Position numbers and translations under genes: made by a program | The notes under the pieces: model-generated | What the model was told of the DNA's origin: nothing | Databases searched by the model: none | The model's input: the letters and a program-made list of their open reading frames with translations, nothing else | From: Curvibacter soli | Lineage (GTDB): Bacteria > Pseudomonadota > Gammaproteobacteria > Burkholderiales > Burkholderiaceae_C | DNA length: 36,461 bases | NCBI RefSeq assembly: GCF_029211125.1 | Contig: NZ_JARGEN010000010.1 | Location: forward strand, 1 to 36,461 | Direction of reading: 5' to 3' | Shown here: piece by piece, positions 27,002 through 35,890 of the stretch | Layout: each line of letters starts with the position of its first letter | How positions within the stretch are numbered: the stretch's first letter is position 1

Positions 27002-28684
27002 ATGATCCGCGTCTGCGAAATCAAGCTCCCGCTCGGCCATGCCGACGCCGCGCTGGCCGAGGCCATTGCCAGCACGCTGGGCATAGCGCCCGGCGACATT
27101 GCCGGGCACACCGTCTTCAAGCGCAGCTTCGACGCGCGCAAGCCGCAGCTCCTGGCCGTCTACATCGTCGATGCCGAACTGGCCAGCCCCGCGCTGGAAG
27201 CGCAGGTGCTGGCGCGCCTGGCGGGCCACCCGCACGTGGCGCCCGCGCCCGACATGGCCTGGCGAGCGGTGGGCCACGCGCCTGCGGGCTTCGCCGGGCC
27301 CAGGCCCGTGGTGGTGGGCTTCGGCCCCTGCGGCATCTTCGCCGCGCTGGTGCTGGCGCAGATGGGGCTGCGGCCCATCGTGCTGGAGCGCGGGCGCGCC
27401 GTGCGCCAGCGCACGCAGGACACCTGGGACCTGTGGCGCCGGGGCGAGCTGCACCCCGAATCCAACGTGCAGTTCGGCGAAGGCGGCGCGGGGCTGTTCT
27501 CCGACGGCAAGCTCTACAGCCAGATCAAGGACCCGCGCTTCCTGGGCCGCAAGGTCATGGGCGAGTTCGTGGCTGCCGGCGCGCCGCCGGAAATCCTGGT
27601 GGACGCCCATCCGCACATCGGCACCTTCAAGCTCGTGAAGGTGGTGGAGAACATCCGCGCGCAGATCATCGCGCTGGGCGGCGAGATCCGCTTCGGCCAG
27701 CGCGCGGTGGACATCCTGGTCGAGCCCGGTGCCCAAGGCCCCTGCCTGCGCGGCGTGGTGGCGCAGGACCTGGCGAGCGGCGAGCGCCACGAACTGCGCG
27801 CCGACCACGTGGTCATGGCGCTGGGCCACAGTGCGCGCGACACCTTCGAGATGCTGCACCGGCGCGGCGTGTTCGTGGAGGCCAAGCCGTTCTCGATCGG
27901 CTTTCGCGTGGAGCACCCGCAGGGCCTGATCGATCGCGCGCGCTGGGGCCGGCATGCGGGCCATCCGCTGCTGGGCGCGGCGCAATACCGCCTGGTGCAC
28001 CACGCGGCCAACGGGCGCGCGGTCTACAGCTTTTGCATGTGCCCCGGCGGCACGGTGGTGGCCGCCACGTCGGAGCCGCAGCGCGTGGTGACCAACGGCA
28101 TGAGCCAGTATTCGCGCAACGAGCGCAACGCCAACGCCGGCATCGTGGTGGGCATAGCGCCGGCGGACTACCCCGTGGACTACCGGCACATCGACGTGCC
28201 CGAAGATGCGCAGGGCCGGCCGCACCCGCTTGCGGGCATCGAGCTGCAGCGGCGGCTGGAGTCCGGCGCCTTCGTGCTCGGCGGCGGCGGCTACGAGGCG
28301 CCGGGCCAACTGGTGGGAGACTTCGTGGCCGGGCGGCCCTCGCGGGCGCTGGGCGGCGTCATGCCCAGCTACCAGCCCGGCGTGCGCCTGGGCGACCTGC
28401 ACGCGGCGCTGCCCGGCTACGCCATCGCGGCGCTGCGCGAGGCCTTCCCGGCCTTCGGCCAGAAGATCGCCGGCTTCGACATGCACGACGCCGTGCTCAC
28501 CGGCGTGGAAACGCGCACCTCCTCGCCCATCCGCATCACCCGCGGCGACACGCTGCAAAGCCTGAACCTGCGCGGCCTGTACCCGGCGGGCGAAGGCGCA
28601 GGCTATGCGGGCGGCATCCTGTCCGCCGGCGTGGACGGCATCAAGGTCGGCGAGGCCGTGGCGCGCAGCATGCTCGGCGCCTGA
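27002..28684 (+). CDS. FAD-dependent oxidoreductase (COG2509-like)
   Basis: This 560-residue protein belongs to a large uncharacterised FAD-dependent dehydrogenase family. The N-terminal ~85 residues form a small domain (VCEIKLPLGHADAALAEAI, TVFKRSFDARK). The dinucleotide-binding motif VVVGFGPCGIFAAL follows near residue 100, then VLERG, ESNVQFGEGGAGLFSDGKL, MALGHSARDTF and the C-terminal LYPAGEGAGYAGGILSAGVDG typical of FAD proteins. Substrate unknown; I see no membrane segment, so it is cytoplasmic. ATG 27002 starts the family-like MIRVCEIKL; an in-frame ATG at 26981 would add seven residues. It follows cysK by 53 bases and could share its transcript. Confidence 0.9.
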   Translation: MIRVCEIKLPLGHADAALAEAIASTLGIAPGDIAGHTVFKRSFDARKPQLLAVYIVDAELASPALEAQVLARLAGHPHVAPAPDMAWRAVGHAPAGFAGPRPVVVGFGPCGIFAALVLAQMGLRPIVLERGRAVRQRTQDTWDLWRRGELHPESNVQFGEGGAGLFSDGKLYSQIKDPRFLGRKVMGEFVAAGAPPEILVDAHPHIGTFKLVKVVENIRAQIIALGGEIRFGQRAVDILVEPGAQGPCLRGVVAQDLASGERHELRADHVVMALGHSARDTFEMLHRRGVFVEAKPFSIGFRVEHPQGLIDRARWGRHAGHPLLGAAQYRLVHHAANGRAVYSFCMCPGGTVVAATSEPQRVVTNGMSQYSRNERNANAGIVVGIAPADYPVDYRHIDVPEDAQGRPHPLAGIELQRRLESGAFVLGGGGYEAPGQLVGDFVAGRPSRALGGVMPSYQPGVRLGDLHAALPGYAIAALREAFPAFGQKIAGFDMHDAVLTGVETRTSSPIRITRGDTLQSLNLRGLYPAGEGAGYAGGILSAGVDGIKVGEAVARSMLGA

Positions 28685-28932
28685 AGCTTTGCGAGGTCAG
28701 CCAATCCAAGGCAAGAGGGAGCAGGCCCATCGCGGCGGCGAACAAGAAGCTCGAAGCGAGCCAGCAGACGCAGCCAACGGTCAATCTTCCGAATATTTCT
28801 GAACCCGTGACCACCCCATAACGAATCCGCGTTGGATTTTCTGAATTTCTTTTGGCGAAACGAAAGAAGGTTACTGCGCCGCCGGGCGCGCATCGAGGCC
28901 CGCCACAACAAAACAAAAAGCAGAGGAAAAAC

Positions 28933-29004
28933 GCATACTCCCCCATATGCAACCCGCCACCGCAGGAAAATAAAGCGGTAGAAAGACATACTCCCATGGA
29001 GTAT
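28933..29004 (-). repeat. 72-bp palindrome/half-site element, copy B
   Basis: GCATACTCCC (28933-28942) and, 53 bases on, CATACTCCC leading into ATACTCCCATGGAGTAT (28988-29004), an inverted repeat ATACTCC-N3-GGAGTAT. Same length and spacing as copy A. The middle contains CACCGC and GCGGT that can pair. It lies 3' of htpX, beyond that gene's terminator. Confidence 0.85.
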
Positions 29005-29017
29005 AGGATAGATCCAC

Positions 29018-29060
29018 AAAAAAGCATCGCCGCAGACCGGTGCAGGTGCTGCGGCGACGC
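29018..29060 (-). terminator. Rho-independent terminator of htpX
   Basis: On the minus strand a 12-bp stem (29060-29049 with 29035-29024, one G-T pair, loop 13 bases) is followed by TTTTTT (complement of 29018-29023). It starts 26 bases after the htpX stop. Strong classical form. Confidence 0.9.
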
Positions 29061-29086
29061 GCGGGGCGATGGCGGCGGCTACACGC

Positions 29087-29962
29087 TCAGGCCGCGGCGG
29101 CCTGCAGCGCGGCGATGCGCTCCTCGATCGGCGGGTGGCTGGAGAACAGCTTGCCGATGTTGCCGGTGATGCCGAAGGCCTGCACGCTTTGCGGCAACTC
29201 GCCCGGATGCATGCCGCCCAGGCGGGCCAGGGCGTTGATCATCGGCTGCTTGCGCCCCAGCAGGCTGGCAGAGCCGGCGTCGGCACGGAATTCGCGCTGG
29301 CGCGAAAACCACGCCACGATGATCGCGGCCACGAAGCCCAGCACGATGTCGAGCACCACGGTGCTGACGTAGTAGCCGATGCCCGGGCCGCTGTTGCGGT
29401 CGTCGCCGCGGCGCAGGAAGCTATCGACCGCGAAGCCGATCACGCGCGAGAGGAATACGACGAAGGTATTCATCACGCCCTGCAGCAGCGTCATCGTCAC
29501 CATGTCGCCGTTGGCCACGTGGGCGATCTCGTGGCCGATGACGGCCTCGACCTCGTCGCGCGTCATGCCTTGCAGCAGGCCGGTGGAAACGGCCACCAGG
29601 GCCGAGTTTTTGAACGCGCCGGTGGCGAAGGCGTTGGCGTCGCCCTCGAAGATGCCGACCTCGGGCATGCCGATGCCGGCCTTGTCGGCCAGGCGGCGCA
29701 CGGTCTCGACGATCCAGGCCTCGTCGGCGGTCTGCGGCTGCTCGATGATGTGCACGCCCGCGGTCCACTTGGCCATGGGCTTGCTGATGAGCAGCGAGAT
29801 GATGGCGCCGCCGAAGCCCATGACCAGCGCGAAGCCGAGCAGCGCGCCAAGGTCGAGCCCGTTGGCCGTGAGGAAGCGGTTGACGCCCAGCAGGCTGGCG
29901 ACGATGCCCAGCACCGCGACGACGGCGACGTTGGTCAGTACGAACAAGAGGATGCGTTTCAT
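29087..29962 (-). CDS. htpX: Membrane zinc metalloprotease HtpX
   Basis: HtpX is an M48B inner-membrane protease that degrades misfolded membrane proteins with FtsH. This copy has 291 residues, two N-terminal membrane segments (about 4-22 and 36-60), the zinc motif [11 protein letters not shown] near residues 143-153, and two further hydrophobic stretches with [11 protein letters not shown], which holds the third zinc ligand. GGAGA four bases before ATG supports the start, and the N-terminus [15 protein letters not shown] is typical. A strong terminator follows, so the transcript ends here. Regulation by a heat-shock or envelope-stress system is known for E. coli htpX; no such site is clear here. 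A dispersed repeat lies in its upstream region. Confidence 0.96.
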   Translation of the reverse strand: MKRILLFVLTNVAVVAVLGIVASLLGVNRFLTANGLDLGALLGFALVMGFGGAIISLLISKPMAKWTAGVHIIEQPQTADEAWIVETVRRLADKAGIGMPEVGIFEGDANAFATGAFKNSALVAVSTGLLQGMTRDEVEAVIGHEIAHVANGDMVTMTLLQGVMNTFVVFLSRVIGFAVDSFLRRGDDRNSGPGIGYYVSTVVLDIVLGFVAAIIVAWFSRQREFRADAGSASLLGRKQPMINALARLGGMHPGELPQSVQAFGITGNIGKLFSSHPPIEERIAALQAAAA

Positions 29963-30152
29963 GGATTCTCCGTGGGGGAATGGCAGGTTTTTCTACCCGT
30001 GGCCCTGGTGTGGCAGATGGGGGCGGCGTCCCGCACATCAAGGCGCGCCGTGGTGCATGCGCGCTGTAGTTTCTGGTTCTGGCGCGGCGCTGCGCTGGGC
30101 GCGGTACGAGGGAGCCATCATAAAAGGAAAAGTTCGCGGCATGCCCGCTGTC

Positions 30153-30217
30153 GCTCCTGTTTTGATAGCTGCCACCGCAGGTGGATAAAGCGCTGGAGGC
30201 CGATTTTCCTTGAAGCC
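30153..30217 (-). repeat. Dispersed GCGCT-type intergenic repeat, copy R3
   Basis: TAGCTGC (30166-30172) and GCGCTGGAGGCC (30190-30201) have the family spacing of 24 bases, start to start. It lies between the NYN-domain gene stop and the htpX start, about 190 bases upstream of htpX. Reverse orientation relative to copy R1. Confidence 0.85.
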
Positions 30218-30241
30218 CGGGCGGGTGCGCCTGCCTGCCGT

Positions 30242-30991
30242 TCAGGGTTTCCTGAGCAGCCGCACCTGCTTGGCCTGGCCGGTCGCCGGCAGCACCTTGA
30301 AGTAGGTCGGGTACTTGCGAAACAGCTCGTGCAGCGGCTTGCTGCTCTTGCTGATGCCGCTCTCGCGCAGCGGCGTGCCCAGTTGGTTGAGCTGCTTGAC
30401 GGTATCGGGCTGCCACTTGGGCAGCGCGGCCAGGATGCGGCGCACCGCGTCGGCTTCCTCGCCGGCTCCGTCCGGCGCGTGCGCCGCAGCGTGCGCCGCT
30501 GCGGGCGCGGGGCGCGCGGGCGGCGCGGCGGGCATGGGCGCGGGCTGCCTGTCGGCGCGCGGCGCGGTGTCCACGTAGACCACCTTGTCGTAGGCGCGCG
30601 GCAGCTCGTCGGCCGCCGCCTTGTCCTGCTGGGCGAAGCACAGCACGCGCAGGCCGGCCTCGCGCAGCCGCACGGCCAGCGGCGAGAAATCGGCGTCGCT
30701 GGAGCCGATGGCCACCACCGCGGGCAGCGCGCCGCAGTGCAGCAGGTCCATCGCGTCCACCACCAGCGCCACGTCCGTCGTGCCCTTGCCCTGGTTGACC
30801 ACCGCGCGCACCGCGTGGCGCCGCAGCACGTCCTTCATGCCGGCGAGCTTCTCCAGCCCGCCATAGGCCCGCCGCACGGGAATGGCCGCGCCCAGCGCGC
30901 GCAGGTGGGCGAAGGCCTCGTCCACGGCGGTGGGCGAGAGGTTGTCGGCGTCGATCAGGAGCGCCGCGCTGGGGAGTGGATCGCTGGTCAT
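30242..30991 (-). CDS. NYN-domain (LabA/PIN-like) protein with C-terminal OST-HTH domain
   Basis: This 249-residue protein is a predicted ribonuclease. The NYN domain (about residues 8-140) has PIN-like acidic residues in LLIDADNL (Asp14, Asp16), KGTTDVALVVDAMDLL and AIGSSDADFSPLAVRLREAG. An alanine/proline-rich linker (about 145-172) leads to a C-terminal region (about 178-249: EADAVRRILAAL, GISKSSKPLHELFRKYPTYFKV) that resembles an OST-HTH/LOTUS RNA-binding module. That arrangement suggests cleavage or binding of RNA; the substrate is unknown. It lies between htpX and pyrC on the same strand; an inverted repeat separates it from pyrC. Confidence 0.87.
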   Translation of the reverse strand: MTSDPLPSAALLIDADNLSPTAVDEAFAHLRALGAAIPVRRAYGGLEKLAGMKDVLRRHAVRAVVNQGKGTTDVALVVDAMDLLHCGALPAVVAIGSSDADFSPLAVRLREAGLRVLCFAQQDKAAADELPRAYDKVVYVDTAPRADRQPAPMPAAPPARPAPAAAHAAAHAPDGAGEEADAVRRILAALPKWQPDTVKQLNQLGTPLRESGISKSSKPLHELFRKYPTYFKVLPATGQAKQVRLLRKP

Positions 30992-31010
30992 GTCGTTCCT
31001 TTGGGTTTAC

Positions 31011-31086
31011 GACTTACGCAAACAAGGATGCCGCCCCATGGCTGGCGCGCGGTGCGGTGGCCGATGAAGCATGTTTTGCGAAAGTC
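31011..31086. repeat. 76-bp inverted-repeat element between pyrC and the NYN gene
   Basis: GACTTACGCAAACA (31011-31024) and TGTTTTGCGAAAGTC (31072-31086) are imperfect inverted repeats of about 14-15 bases enclosing 47 bases. The layout fits a small non-autonomous inverted-repeat element, but no clear target-site duplication is seen. It could also fold as a long hairpin after pyrC. Confidence 0.6.
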
Positions 31087-31098
31087 CCATCCTATTGT

Positions 31099-32145
31099 TC
31101 ATGCCCCGAGCTGCCACAGCAGCGATTCGCCGCCACGCAGCGGCTTGAGCACGGCGTCGCCGTAGGGCACGCTCTCGGGCAGCGTCCACGCCTGGCGGCG
31201 CAGGGTGACCGTGCCGGTGTTGCGCGGCAGGCCGTAGAAGTCGGGCCCGTGGAAGCTCGCGAAGCCTTCGAGCCGGTCGAGCGCGCCCACGGCGTCGAAC
31301 GCCTCGGCATACAGCTCCAGCGCCGCCAGCGCCGAATAGCAGCCGGCGCAGCCGCTGGCGTGCTCCTTCAGGTGCGCCGCGTGCGGGGCGCTGTCGGTGC
31401 CCAGGAAGAACTTCGGCGAGCCGCTGCTGGCCGCGGCCACCAGCGCCTGGCGGTGCTCCTCGCGCTTGAGGATGGGCAGGCAGTAGTAGTGCGGGCGGAT
31501 GCCGCCCGTGAACAGCGCGTTGCGGTTGTACAGCAGGTGCTGCGGCGTGATGGTCGCGGCGGTGAAGCGGTCGGCGCTGGCCACGTAGCTGGCCCCTTCC
31601 CGGGTCGTCAGGTGCTCGAAGACGATCTTGAGTTCGGGGAAGTCGCGCCGCAGCGGGATCAGCACGCGGTCGATGAACACGGCCTCGCGGTCGAACACGT
31701 CCACCGCCGGGTCGGCCACCTCGCCGTGGATCAGCAGCAGCAGGCCGTGGCGCTGCATCGCCGCCAGCGTGGGGTAGGTGTTGCGGATGTCGGTCACGCC
31801 CGCGTCGCTGTTGGTGGTGGCGCCGGCGGGGTAGAGCTTGGCGGCCACCACGCCGGCCTCCTTGGCGAGCGCGATTTCCTCCGGCGGCAGCTTGTCGGTG
31901 AGGTACAGCGCCATCAGCGGGTTGAAATCCAGCCCCGGCGGCACGGCGGCCAGGATGCGCGCGCGGTACTCGCCGGCCTGCCGTGCCGTGGTGACGGGCG
32001 GGCGCAGGTTGGGCATGATGAGCGCGCGCGCCATCTGGCGCGCGCTGGCCGGCACCACGGCCTGCAGGGCCGCGCCGTCGCGCAGGTGCAGGTGCCAGTC
32101 GTCGGGGCGGGTGAGGGTGATGGAGGCGGGCGGGTCGCTGTGCAT
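31099..32145 (-). CDS. pyrC: Dihydroorotase, class II
   Basis: PyrC closes carbamoyl-aspartate to dihydroorotate in pyrimidine synthesis. This 348-residue protein has the zinc motif [10 protein letters not shown] (His18, His20), the carbamylated-lysine region [19 protein letters not shown], further ligands in LLIHGEV and VFEHLTT, and the catalytic aspartate in LGTDSAPH. Length and motifs match the E. coli PyrC type, which is monofunctional. The start [17 protein letters not shown] is preferred; an upstream methionine at 32211 would translate the 24-base hairpin repeat as part of the protein. That repeat lies 17-40 bases upstream of the start, in the leader. gspE is immediately upstream on the same strand (79 bases between). 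Confidence 0.96.
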   Translation of the reverse strand: MHSDPPASITLTRPDDWHLHLRDGAALQAVVPASARQMARALIMPNLRPPVTTARQAGEYRARILAAVPPGLDFNPLMALYLTDKLPPEEIALAKEAGVVAAKLYPAGATTNSDAGVTDIRNTYPTLAAMQRHGLLLLIHGEVADPAVDVFDREAVFIDRVLIPLRRDFPELKIVFEHLTTREGASYVASADRFTAATITPQHLLYNRNALFTGGIRPHYYCLPILKREEHRQALVAAASSGSPKFFLGTDSAPHAAHLKEHASGCAGCYSALAALELYAEAFDAVGALDRLEGFASFHGPDFYGLPRNTGTVTLRRQAWTLPESVPYGDAVLKPLRGGESLLWQLGA

Positions 32146-32161
32146 GCAGCGATTGTCCCAT

Positions 32162-32185
32162 CCGGCAGGCGCATCCAACTGCCGT
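32162..32185 (-). repeat. 24-bp hairpin repeat, copy 2 (leader of pyrC)
   Basis: Exact match to 2697-2720 on the plus strand. It sits in the pyrC leader, so in the transcript it appears in the opposite orientation to copy 1, but the CGGCAG-N10-CTGCCG inverted repeat folds alike in both. Confidence 0.85.
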
Positions 32186-32224
32186 CTGGGATTGCAGGGG
32201 GTCATACGCAATGCCGCCGCCGCG

Positions 32225-33586
32225 TCAATCCCGCGTCACCCGCACCACTTCCTCCAGGCTCGTCACACCCGCGCGCACCAGCCGCTCGCCGTCCTCGCGC
32301 ATCAGCGTCATGCCGGCGGCCAGGGCCTGGGCGCGGATGTCGGCCTCGCCGGCCTGGGCGTGGATCTGCGCGCGGATCGCGTCGTTCACCACCAGCAGCT
32401 CGAACACGCCGGTGCGGCCCCGGTAGCCCGTGGGGTCGGCGGCGTCGAGCCGGCGCACCAGCCGCTGCGCCAGCACGCCCAGCAGCGAGCTGCTGAGCAG
32501 GAACGGCTCCACCCCCATGTCGGTCAGGCGCGTCACCGCGCTGGCCGCGTCGTTGGTGTGCAGCGTGGCCAGCACCAGGTGGCCGGTCAGGCTGGCCTGG
32601 ATGGCGATCTGCGCGGTCTCGAAGTCGCGGATCTCGCCGATCATGATCACGTCCGGGTCCTGCCGCAGGATGGCGCGCAGGGCCTTGGCGAAGGTCAGGT
32701 CGATCTTGGCGTTGACCTGCGTCTGGCCGATGCCGGGCAGCTCGTACTCGATCGGGTCTTCCACCGTCATGATGTTGGTGCTGGCCGCGTCGAGCCGCTG
32801 CAGCGCCGCATACAGCGTGGTGGTCTTGCCCGAGCCGGTCGGTCCGGTCACCAGGATGATGCCGTGCGGCTGCCGGATCAGGTGCTCGAATGCGTCGAGC
32901 ACGCCGCCCTGCATGCCCACCGATTCGAGGCTGAGCTTGCTCTCGCTCTTGTCGAGCAGCCGCAGCACGGCGCGCTCGCCGTGCGCGCTGGGCAGCGTGG
33001 AGACGCGCACGTCCACCGCGCGGGTGCCGATGCGCAGCGATATGCGCCCGTCCTGCGGCAGCCGCTTCTCGGCGATGTCCAGGTCGGCCATGATCTTCAG
33101 GCGGCTGATGAGCGCCGCGTGCAGCGCGCGGTTGGGGCGCACCACCTCGCGCAGCGTGCCGTCCACGCGAAAGCGCACGGACGACGTGCGCTCGAACGGC
33201 TCGATGTGGATGTCGCTGGCGCCGTCGCGCGCGGCCTGCGTGAGCAGTGCGTTGAGCATGCGGATGATGGGCGCGTCGTCGGCGGTCTCCAGCAGGTCCT
33301 CCACGGCGGGCAGCTCCTGCATCATGCGCGAGAGGTCGGCGTCGCTCTCCACTTCGCTCACCACCGTGGCCGCGCTGGATTCGCCCTGCGCATAGGCCGT
33401 GCTGATGCGCTGCGCCAGCGTGGCCGCGTCCACCGGCTGCAGCGCCGCCACGGCATGCCGGCGCAGTACCTCGCCGAGCGCGTTGGCGTCCGACGTCGGG
33501 CCGTGCCACAGCGTGGCCTGCTGGCCGTCGTCCTCCAGCAGCAACTGGAAGGCGCGGGCGAAGGCGTAGGGCAGGGGGTAGCGCAT
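32225..33586 (-). CDS. gspE: Type II secretion system ATPase GspE
   Basis: GspE is the cytoplasmic hexameric ATPase that drives pseudopilus assembly. Of 453 residues, the N-terminal part is the N1/N2 region that contacts GspL, and Walker A GPTGSGKT lies at 248-255. The Asp box TVEDPIEY follows at about 274-281, Walker B VIMIGE at 313-318, and the His box LATLHTNDA at about 339-347. The family's zinc-binding tetracysteine segment should follow LAQRLVRRL (378-380), but the sequence runs straight into [17 protein letters not shown], with no cysteines. The start [10 protein letters not shown] is 17 bases after the gspD stop, so co-transcription is likely. Confidence 0.96.
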   Translation of the reverse strand: MRYPLPYAFARAFQLLLEDDGQQATLWHGPTSDANALGEVLRRHAVAALQPVDAATLAQRISTAYAQGESSAATVVSEVESDADLSRMMQELPAVEDLLETADDAPIIRMLNALLTQAARDGASDIHIEPFERTSSVRFRVDGTLREVVRPNRALHAALISRLKIMADLDIAEKRLPQDGRISLRIGTRAVDVRVSTLPSAHGERAVLRLLDKSESKLSLESVGMQGGVLDAFEHLIRQPHGIILVTGPTGSGKTTTLYAALQRLDAASTNIMTVEDPIEYELPGIGQTQVNAKIDLTFAKALRAILRQDPDVIMIGEIRDFETAQIAIQASLTGHLVLATLHTNDAASAVTRLTDMGVEPFLLSSSLLGVLAQRLVRRLDAADPTGYRGRTGVFELLVVNDAIRAQIHAQAGEADIRAQALAAGMTLMREDGERLVRAGVTSLEEVVRVTRD

Positions 33587-33602
33587 GGGCGTCAGGCGGG
33601 GC

Positions 33603-35888
33603 TCACTGCGCCGGCGCCGGGTTCAGCGGCGCCGTGGCGGGCGACTGGCTGGCGGGCGCCGCCGGCGGGGACGCGGGCGAGAGCGCCGGCAGCACCGGCG
33701 CGCCCGACACGCCCTGCAACACCGTGCTCTGCGGCGGCTGCACCTGCTGCTGCAGCGCGCGGATGGTTTCGTAGCGGTCCATGGTCAGCGAGTCGCTGGC
33801 GATGCTGTCGCGCACCACCACGGGCCGCAGGAACACCATCAGGTTGGTCTTGGCGCGCGTGCGCTTCTCGTTGCGGAACAGCCCGCCCACCACGGGCAGG
33901 TCGCCCACCACGGGCACCTTGTCCTGCGAGAGCGCGTAGTCGTCCTGCAGCAGCCCGCCCAGCACGATCACGCCGCCGTCCTCCACCAGCACGTTCGACT
34001 CGATGGAGCGCTTGCTGGTCGATGGGCCGTTGGTGTTGTTGAGCGTGCTGGCGACGATGTTCGACACCTCCTGGTACACCGTCATCTTCACCGTGCCGTT
34101 CTCGGCGATCTGCGGCTTCACGCGCAGGGTCAGGCCCACGTCCTTGCGCTCCACCGTGGTGAACGGGCTCACCGTGCTGCTGCTGCCGGTGTTGGCGTAG
34201 GAGCCGGTCACGAACGGCACGTTCTGGCCGATCATGATGCGCGCCTCCTCGTTGTCGAGCGTGAGCAGGTTCGGGCGCGACAGCACGTTGCCGTCGCCCG
34301 TGCTCTCCAGGAAGTTGGCCAGCGCGCCCAGGTAGTACTTGCCGTTGATGCGCGGTGCCAGCGCGAAGTTGAAGCCCGTGGCCGGCAGCGTGGCCAGGCT
34401 GCCGCTGGCGATGCCCGTGGCCAAGTTGACGATGTTGGCGCCCGTGGCGCCGGAGTTGTTGCCGATCACGCCGATGCTGCCGCTGCCGTAGTTGCCCAGC
34501 GCGGTCTGCCACTGGATGCCGAAATCGGCCTCCTTGCTGGCGTTCACCTCCACGATCAGGCTTTCCACCAGCACCTGCGCGCGCCGCCCGTCGAGCTGCT
34601 CGATCACCGTGCGCAACTGCCGGTACTGCGGCTCCGGCGCGGTGATGATGAGCGAATTGGTCGAGGGGTCGGCCTGGATCTGTCCGCCCGTGGACGGCTG
34701 CGCGCTGGACAGGCTGCCCGTGGCTGCGGCGCTGGTGCCGAAGCCGCTGCTGCTGCCGCCGCCGGATGCGCCGCCGCTGCCATTGCTGAGAAAGCTGCCG
34801 CCCGCGTTCTGCATGCCGCCGCCGATGGCCGAGGCCCCCGACGCCTGTGCGCTGCCGCCGTTGGGGTTCACCGCGCTCGCCGCCATGGCCGCGCGCAGCG
34901 TGATGGCGAGCTTGGCCGCATCGGCGTTCTTCAGGTACACCACATGGATGTTGCCCGACGCGGCGCTGCTGCCCGGGGCGGGCGCCTGGTCGAGCTTGGC
35001 CACCAGCGCGCGCACCAGCGCCACGCGCGCCGGGTTGGCTGCGCGGATGATGACGGAGTTGCTCTGCGGCTCGGCCAGCAGCGTGGTCTTGAAGGCCGTG
35101 TCGCTCTGGCCCCCCTGCGCGATCGCGGCCTGCGCGCCCGCGCCGACCGCCGCTGCGCCGGTGGTGCCCGCGCCCGTGTCCACCAGCTTCTGCAAGAGCG
35201 GCACCAGGTCGGTGGCGTTGGCGTTCTGCAGCGCGATCACCTCCACGTCGGTGGCGTTGGCGACATCCATCGCCGCCACGATGCGCGCCAGCCGCTGCAG
35301 GTTGTCGGCGTAGTCGGTGATCACCAGCGCGTTGCTGCCGGGGTTCACGTTGATCGTGTTGTTCGGGCTGATCAGGGGGCGCAGCACCGGCACCAGGTTG
35401 GCCGCGTTCTCGAAATTGAGCTTGAAGATCTGCGTCACGATCTGGCTGCCGCCGGCGCGCGGCAGCGAGCCGTCCTGCGACACCGCCACGGCGGCGGTCT
35501 GGAGCTTGGCGTCGGCCTCCGGCACCACCTTGTAGAGCCCGGCGGCCTCGACCACCGTGAAGCCCTGCAGCCGCAGCGCGGCCAGGAACTGCTCGAATGC
35601 CACGGCGGGCGGCACGGCGCGGTCCGTCACCAGGTTCATCGTGCCCTTCACGCGCGGGTCCACCACCACGTTGCGGCCCGTGATCGTCGCCATCGTGCGG
35701 GCCACGGCCTCGATCTCGGCATTGGCGAAGTTCAGCGTCACTGGCTCGCGCGGCGGCACGCTGCCGCTGCCCGTGGTGAGTGCCGTCTGCGCCAGCGCCT
35801 GCAAGGGAAAAAGCCCGCCAGCGCAGGTAAATAATGCGGTTGCAGCTATAGAAAGAATAGCGTTGTGCGGTGGAATCGGTGGCTTCAT
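33603..35888 (-). CDS. gspD: Type II secretion system secretin GspD
   Basis: GspD is the outer-membrane secretin through which folded exoproteins leave. It has 761 residues: a signal peptide (1 to about 34, ending PLQALAQ), the N0 domain ([20 protein letters not shown]), N1 to N3 repeats ([35 protein letters not shown]), and a long glycine/serine-rich insertion around residues 345-410. The C-terminal secretin domain includes [20 protein letters not shown] and [14 protein letters not shown]. The C-terminal ~50 residues are proline/alanine-rich. The signal peptide is partly encoded by dispersed repeat R4. The ATG at 35888 is two bases after the gspN stop. Confidence 0.97.
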   Translation of the reverse strand: MKPPIPPHNAILSIAATALFTCAGGLFPLQALAQTALTTGSGSVPPREPVTLNFANAEIEAVARTMATITGRNVVVDPRVKGTMNLVTDRAVPPAVAFEQFLAALRLQGFTVVEAAGLYKVVPEADAKLQTAAVAVSQDGSLPRAGGSQIVTQIFKLNFENAANLVPVLRPLISPNNTINVNPGSNALVITDYADNLQRLARIVAAMDVANATDVEVIALQNANATDLVPLLQKLVDTGAGTTGAAAVGAGAQAAIAQGGQSDTAFKTTLLAEPQSNSVIIRAANPARVALVRALVAKLDQAPAPGSSAASGNIHVVYLKNADAAKLAITLRAAMAASAVNPNGGSAQASGASAIGGGMQNAGGSFLSNGSGGASGGGSSSGFGTSAAATGSLSSAQPSTGGQIQADPSTNSLIITAPEPQYRQLRTVIEQLDGRRAQVLVESLIVEVNASKEADFGIQWQTALGNYGSGSIGVIGNNSGATGANIVNLATGIASGSLATLPATGFNFALAPRINGKYYLGALANFLESTGDGNVLSRPNLLTLDNEEARIMIGQNVPFVTGSYANTGSSSTVSPFTTVERKDVGLTLRVKPQIAENGTVKMTVYQEVSNIVASTLNNTNGPSTSKRSIESNVLVEDGGVIVLGGLLQDDYALSQDKVPVVGDLPVVGGLFRNEKRTRAKTNLMVFLRPVVVRDSIASDSLTMDRYETIRALQQQVQPPQSTVLQGVSGAPVLPALSPASPPAAPASQSPATAPLNPAPAQ
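35806..35862 (+). repeat. Dispersed GCGCT-type repeat, copy R4, inside the gspD signal sequence
   Basis: CCAGCGCAGGTAAA (35818-35831), GCAGCTA (35842-35848) and AATAGC (35856-35861) match R1 at the same spacings (24 and 38 bases). It is read in the gspD frame and encodes the [17 protein letters not shown] part of the signal peptide. Confidence 0.85.
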
Positions 35889-35890
35889 GG

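Larger units (their letters stand above)
28685..29086. other. Gene-free convergent interval between the FAD oxidoreductase and htpX
   Basis: No convincing gene. Two overlapping minus-strand frames (up to 138 residues) look like translated repeat sequence, lack ribosome binding sites and do not resemble proteins. The interval is less GC-rich than its neighbours and holds TTTTGGCGAAACGAAAGAAGG (around 28850-28870, a kind of sequence common in intergenic repeats), the palindromic element copy B (28933-29004) and the htpX terminator (29018-29060). Confidence 0.6.

Noticed and set aside
28603-29027. Two overlapping minus-strand frames (128 and 138 codons) in the htpX/oxidoreductase gap
   Set aside because: They run over the palindromic element and terminator, overlap the end of the oxidoreductase gene in antisense, and look like translated intergenic sequence.
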